This document shows, one piece after another, positions 60,236 through 64,000 of a stretch of DNA of 64,000 nucleotides. The first letter of the stretch is position 1. The number at the start of each line of letters is the position of its first letter. The notes beneath the pieces were generated by a model. The model had not been told where the DNA came from. It searched no databases and was given only the letters and a program-made list of their open reading frames with translations. The stretch is from assembly GCA_964548225.1 (NCBI GenBank), contig CAZJQP010000014.1, positions 1 to 64,000 of the forward strand, written 5' to 3'. The DNA is from CALMEH01 sp964548225 (GTDB taxonomy: Bacteria; Acidobacteriota; Blastocatellia; Pyrinomonadales; Pyrinomonadaceae). A program made the position numbers and the translations under genes.

Positions 60236-61201
60236 TTATTCGGTTTTTAACTCCTCTTTTGCAATTTCGGTTACGGTTTTCTGTTTGCCGCGCTTTCTCC
60301 AAAAGTATCTTATAACCAGATAAATTGGCAAAACCACGAACAACAGAAACGGCAAAATCGCAATTATAAATGTTACCAAACCCAGAATAAAACCGAGCGC
60401 GGCATCAAAACCTTTGCCGACGGATTGGCTGAGTTCGTAGAAAAAGCCTTTTGAATTTGCCGAAAAAGCCTGTGCGGTTTGCAGACGGATTTTGATGGTC
60501 GAAAGTGCTGTTTGACTTTCGAGAAAACGCTTTCTGCCTTCGATTTTTTCGATTTCGCCGCGAACTTCCGACAACTGCCTCTGCACATTCAAAGCGTCTT
60601 CCACCGATTTCGCCTGTTTCATTATTTCGAGAAACTGCTGTTCGAGCGATTTTTTCGCCTTCAGACGCGCTTCGACATCAATAAATTCTTCTGTAACATC
60701 GTCGCTTTTGATGGTTTCGACAATCACGCGGTTCGACGTTTTGCGAATTTCATCGAGCGTTTCATTAAATTTCGCGGCTGGAACACGAACGGTCATCGTT
60801 ACAATATCGCGCGTCCCGACTCGAACATCGCTACTGCTTTGTTGCGATTCAACTACAAAACCGCCTTTGCTTTCGGCGATTTGCACGATTTTTTGCTGTG
60901 ATTCTTCGGGCGAAGCCGCTTCTAAATTCAAATCGGCATTGCGAATAATTTTGCGTTCGACGACTGGTTGGTTTTGACTATTTTCAGCTTGGTTAAGCGG
61001 AATTTGTGTCGTTACTGATAAATCTTTATCATTACCACCGCCGCCACCGCCACGAGTGCCGGTGCTATTTGCAGTCGAAGCAGGCTTGTCGGTTTTTGCA
61101 AACTCGACATTTTTTGCCGAATTACTGCTCAAATCCGCACCGCCCGCACAAGCAGTTAAACCCACTAAAAATAAAACGACGACAAATCTTGCTTTTATCA
61201 T
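60236..61201 (-). CDS. DUF4349 lipoprotein
   Basis: 321 residues from the ATG at 61201. Lipobox LTACA (Cys about 18), Ser/Thr/Gly-rich linker with a GGGGG run, then DUF4349: RKIIRNADLNLE, VRVPAAKFNETLDEIRK, VIVETIKSDDVTEEFIDVEARLK (key part EEFIDVEARL), a coiled coil and a C-terminal transmembrane helix (about 270-300) with a basic tail. Function of the family is unknown; it is anchored on both sides of the membrane. Confidence 0.88.
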   Translation of the reverse strand: MIKARFVVVLFLVGLTACAGGADLSSNSAKNVEFAKTDKPASTANSTGTRGGGGGGNDKDLSVTTQIPLNQAENSQNQPVVERKIIRNADLNLEAASPEESQQKIVQIAESKGGFVVESQQSSSDVRVGTRDIVTMTVRVPAAKFNETLDEIRKTSNRVIVETIKSDDVTEEFIDVEARLKAKKSLEQQFLEIMKQAKSVEDALNVQRQLSEVRGEIEKIEGRKRFLESQTALSTIKIRLQTAQAFSANSKGFFYELSQSVGKGFDAALGFILGLVTFIIAILPFLLFVVLPIYLVIRYFWRKRGKQKTVTEIAKEELKTE

Positions 61202-61232
61202 AAAATTTTCCTCCCTGTCAGAACGATGCAAA

Positions 61233-61859
61233 CTATCCCGCCTTGCGTGCTACTTCCTTAAAACTTTCACCCGCAAAAAACGCGCGGATTGCTTTGAAAA
61301 TTCGCCGAATTGCCTGAAAGATTTTCTTTGCAAAGATAAAAAAGAAAATCGCAAAAACGCCTAAAACAATCGCAATAATTATCGGCGCAAAGACCGCTAA
61401 AATCGAACCGACAAAGGCGATAACATCTTCAACCACAGACAAAACCCAATTTGAAACAGGTTCGGGCGAAAGATTCGCGCCCGCCCGCAAAGCCGCTTTT
61501 GTGCCGTGCGATGAAAGCGCAAAACCGCCGCCGAGAAGCGCGGCAATTGTATGCGCGGTAGAATCCATCTGATTCGTCGCGGCATAAGCCAAAATCGCTC
61601 CGGCGGGAACGCGAATAAACGTATGAACAACGTCCCAAACGCTGTCGACGTAAGGAATTTTATCAGCAAAAAATTCGACCAAATACAAAAATCCGGCAAC
61701 GCCGATAATCCACCAATTATCCAAAACATCCAAACCGCCCGGCAATTTTGTCAAATTAAACTTCTGCAAAAGTCCCAAAACCGTTACCGTTGCATAAAGA
61801 TTTATGCCCGAAGTCCACGCCGAACCGAGTGCCAAAGTTAATGTCGAAAACCAGTCCAT
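61233..61859 (-). CDS. DUF4126 membrane protein
   Basis: 208 residues. SAWTSGINLYATVTVLGLL, EFFADKIPYVDSVWDVVHTFIRVPAG (key part DKIPYVDSVWD) and ALSSHGTKAALRAGANLSPEP are the DUF4126 signature. About four helices and a basic C-terminus. Role unknown. DUF4349 follows after about 30 bases. Confidence 0.88.
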   Translation of the reverse strand: MDWFSTLTLALGSAWTSGINLYATVTVLGLLQKFNLTKLPGGLDVLDNWWIIGVAGFLYLVEFFADKIPYVDSVWDVVHTFIRVPAGAILAYAATNQMDSTAHTIAALLGGGFALSSHGTKAALRAGANLSPEPVSNWVLSVVEDVIAFVGSILAVFAPIIIAIVLGVFAIFFFIFAKKIFQAIRRIFKAIRAFFAGESFKEVARKAG

Positions 61860-61891
61860 AGTTTTAAGTTTGGGAAATAAAGTAAAGTTAT

Positions 61892-62587
61892 CTAAAAGAT
61901 AACTTGATCATCTTTGATAAATTTAGTTACGTCAAAAATTGTTTTTGAAAAAGGAAATGAGCTTTTCCCGTCCAACCCTTTCAATTCAAAATTGAAGATT
62001 AACTTTTGGCTATTTACATTAAGCAAATCTTCGCCATTTTCATTACGACGCGGAAAATAGAAGACCACTTCACTATCTCTGTCAGACAAAATCGAAAATT
62101 CAACAAGTTCTCTTTTATCTCCTTTGTCATTGGAAAGATAAACGTATTTCTTTTTGTCCATTACATAGTTTTTGTTGTCCATTGCAAGATAACGATAAAA
62201 GACCGAAACGACATAATAATCCTTACAAGCCGGACAATTTAGCAATGCAGCATTTTTTGTATCAAATTTCTTCTTGTCATCTTCACTCATCTTGTCATAT
62301 TTCGCATCAAGTTGACGTTGACGTAAAAGTGCTTGACGAATCGGTAATGCAGAACGAAGAACCATACGAGCCGAAGTCGTCGGCGAAATTACAGTTCCTA
62401 ATTGTGGAGAGGTATTTAGGACTTCCTGATAATTTACGGTTTTAACCCAAGGAGAATCACTCAAAATTTCTTTTACATTATCCTTTGTCCAGCTTTGGTA
62501 AGGTTTTTTCTCCCAGTCTTTCTGTGAAAAAACAAAATTAACCGCCAAAACATACAAAAGAATCAAAAAAACTGACTTTAATTTCAT
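61892..62587 (-). CDS. Secreted protein of unknown function, common type in Acidobacteriota
   Basis: 231 residues from the ATG at 62587. Signal peptide about 1-22 (ending NFVFSQ). DWEKKPYQSWTKDNVKEILSDSPW (key part SWTKDNVKEIL) recalls a group of acidobacterial secreted proteins; NCPACKD adds a Cys pair. Beta-rich C-terminal half. I cannot give a function. Confidence 0.7.
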   Translation of the reverse strand: MKLKSVFLILLYVLAVNFVFSQKDWEKKPYQSWTKDNVKEILSDSPWVKTVNYQEVLNTSPQLGTVISPTTSARMVLRSALPIRQALLRQRQLDAKYDKMSEDDKKKFDTKNAALLNCPACKDYYVVSVFYRYLAMDNKNYVMDKKKYVYLSNDKGDKRELVEFSILSDRDSEVVFYFPRRNENGEDLLNVNSQKLIFNFELKGLDGKSSFPFSKTIFDVTKFIKDDQVIF

Positions 62588-62673
62588 AAATGCTCCTAAC
62601 ATAAAGTGTTTCAGCCAATAAATACAACTTTATTGTTTCTTCGTCAAGGAATTATGCAACAAATTACTTCATT

Positions 62674-64000
62674 TTATCCTTCCTCATCGCTTTCATCCTT
62701 TTTAAATCCAAACTTTTCCAAACGATATTGCAAAGTTCTAAACGTCAAACCGAGCAATTTCGCGGATTTCGTGATGTTATTGTCGGTTCTGTCCATTGCT
62801 TGCATAATTAAACTGCGTTCGACATCTTCAAAGTTTATGCCTTCGGCGGGAAGTTTGAAAAGGTCTGCGGAATTTGCGGGAGCGTTTTCGCGCACCATTT
62901 CGGGCGGCAAATCTTCGAGCGTAATGACGTTGTTTTCGCAGAGCAAAATGGCTCGTTCGATGGCTGATTCTAATTGCCGCACGTTGCCCGGATAGCTGTA
63001 ATTTTCGAGTAGTTTTCGCGCCGAATTTTCTATCGTAACTTTGAAATTCGTGCCGCGAGTGTGTTTTTCGAGAAAATAATTCATCAAAATCGGAATGTCC
63101 GTCCGACGCTCACGAAGCGCGGGCAATTCGATTGAAAGCACGTTCAGACGATAATACAAATCTTCGCGGAAACGTCCGTCTTGCGACATTTTTAGCAAAT
63201 CGCGGTTCGTTGCGGCAACGACGCGGACATCAACATTGATTTCCCGCGTTCCGCCGACACGACGGATTTGCTTTTCCTGCAAAGCACGAAGGATTTTCGC
63301 TTGCAGAGAAATGTCTAATTCACCGATTTCGTCTAAAAACAAAGTTCCGCCGTCGGCGACTTCAAACAAACCTTTCTTTTCGCCGATTGCGCCCGTGAAT
63401 GAACCTTTTTCGTGTCCGAACAATTCGCTTTCGAGAAGATTTTCGTTAATCGCAGCGCAATTTACGGCTTGGAAAACTTCGCTCGCCCGCAAAGAATTGT
63501 TGTGAATCGCCCGCGCAATCAATTCTTTTCCCGTGCCGGATTCGCCGCGAATCAAAACGGTTGAATTAGATTTCGCCACCTTGACGATTAACTTTTTCAC
63601 CTTGTCCATTTCGGGCGATTGAGAAACGATTTCCGCGTCCAAATTGGTCAATTTGTTTAACGCCCGCGAAATTGTGTCCAATAATTTCTCGCGGTCGTAA
63701 GGCTTTTGCAAATAATCAAACGCCCCAAGCCGCAACGCATCAACCGCCGAATCAACCGTGCCGTGCGCCGTCAAAAGCAAAACGATGATTGATTTATCGA
63801 AATCGGTTAATTCCTTCAACAATTCAAGCCCGCTCATTCCGGTCATTTTCAAATCCGTGAGAACAAGGTCAAAATGCCTGTCCGCAACAAATTTCATCGC
63901 CGCCTCGCCGCTCGAAGCCGTCGTAACGTCGTAACCTTCGCCCGACAAAATCATCTCCAAAATCTCGCGCTGAGATTTCTCGTCGTCAACTACTAAAATT
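62674..64000 (-). CDS. Sigma-54-dependent response regulator (NtrC family), cut at the right edge
   Basis: The window ends in the receiver domain: the last bases translate (minus strand) to ILVVDDEKSQREILEM, so the start lies beyond 64000. Receiver domain with phospho-acceptor Asp in LVLTDLKMTG; AAA+ domain with GESGTGKELIAR (Walker A), GAFTGA-type loop (GSFTGAIGEK) and GTLFLDEIGEL (Walker B); C-terminal FIS-type helix-turn-helix (NNITKSAKLLGLTFRTLQYRLEKFG, key part LTFRTLQYR). It activates sigma-54 promoters in response to a sensor kinase not seen here. Confidence 0.93.
   Translation of the reverse strand, partial: ILVVDDEKSQREILEMILSGEGYDVTTASSGEAAMKFVADRHFDLVLTDLKMTGMSGLELLKELTDFDKSIIVLLLTAHGTVDSAVDALRLGAFDYLQKPYDREKLLDTISRALNKLTNLDAEIVSQSPEMDKVKKLIVKVAKSNSTVLIRGESGTGKELIARAIHNNSLRASEVFQAVNCAAINENLLESELFGHEKGSFTGAIGEKKGLFEVADGGTLFLDEIGELDISLQAKILRALQEKQIRRVGGTREINVDVRVVAATNRDLLKMSQDGRFREDLYYRLNVLSIELPALRERRTDIPILMNYFLEKHTRGTNFKVTIENSARKLLENYSYPGNVRQLESAIERAILLCENNVITLEDLPPEMVRENAPANSADLFKLPAEGINFEDVERSLIMQAMDRTDNNITKSAKLLGLTFRTLQYRLEKFGFKKDESDEEG

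Overview
The window looks like the chromosome of a moderately low-G+C diderm bacterium, most likely Acidobacteriota, class Blastocatellia or a near relative. This is an inference from gene content, not from a database search. The supporting signs are lipid A/LPS genes (lpxD, lpxK, waaA, a heptosyltransferase-like GT9), a large Oar-like TonB-dependent receptor with a carboxypeptidase-regulatory N-terminus, many zinc-ribbon proteins, Ser/Thr kinases, and DUF4349/YARHG/DUF805 proteins.

Layout. 1-15 kb: a divergent pair of zinc-ribbon membrane proteins, a same-strand run of cell-envelope genes (VanX-like dipeptidase, two SH3 proteins, VanW, second VanX-like dipeptidase, DUF2306, YARHG lipoprotein), an FHA-FHA-ABC exporter, a MITE-like repeat block, then a zinc-ribbon Ser/Thr kinase beside a second, duplicated zinc-ribbon pair and two more zinc-ribbon proteins. 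15-26.8 kb (mostly minus strand): M28 peptidase, LpxD, Uma2, PriA, a PmtA-like methyltransferase, TopA, a small coupled ORF, DprA, a four-helix-bundle protein and a selenocysteine tRNA. 26.9-31.9 kb: ATP synthase genes b', b, delta, alpha and gamma, interrupted by an unrelated ORF between delta and alpha. 32-40.7 kb: small membrane proteins, VanZ, a 21-bp repeat array, the TonB receptor, an SPFH/zinc-ribbon protein, Trm112 and GT9. 40.9-46.2 kb: trpE-trpG-trpD, a secreted HEIGH protein and LpxK. 46.3-50.3 kb (minus): a probable pseudokinase and the Fo genes atpZ-atpI-atpB-atpE. 50.4-64 kb (minus): LCAT-like hydrolase, GT2, WaaA, EF-P, several secreted or lipoprotein genes, a secreted dikinase-like enzyme, GT1, DUF4349, DUF4126 and a sigma-54 response regulator cut by the right edge.

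The most interesting theme is a possible signalling network. At least seven proteins begin with a zinc ribbon. One is an active-looking Ser/Thr kinase. Four are single-pass membrane proteins with different distal ends (SH3, NTF2-like, YARHG, beta-rich), and one is a membrane stub with almost nothing beyond the membrane. Several share a juxtamembrane (D/E)xPT(V/L) motif resembling a kinase/FHA phosphothreonine site, and an FHA-ABC exporter lies nearby. A second theme is the abundance of 7-bp-period short tandem repeats, often folded into perfect hairpins between genes and in places running in frame into essential genes (topA, lpxK). No CRISPR array, prophage, complete insertion sequence or rRNA was seen.
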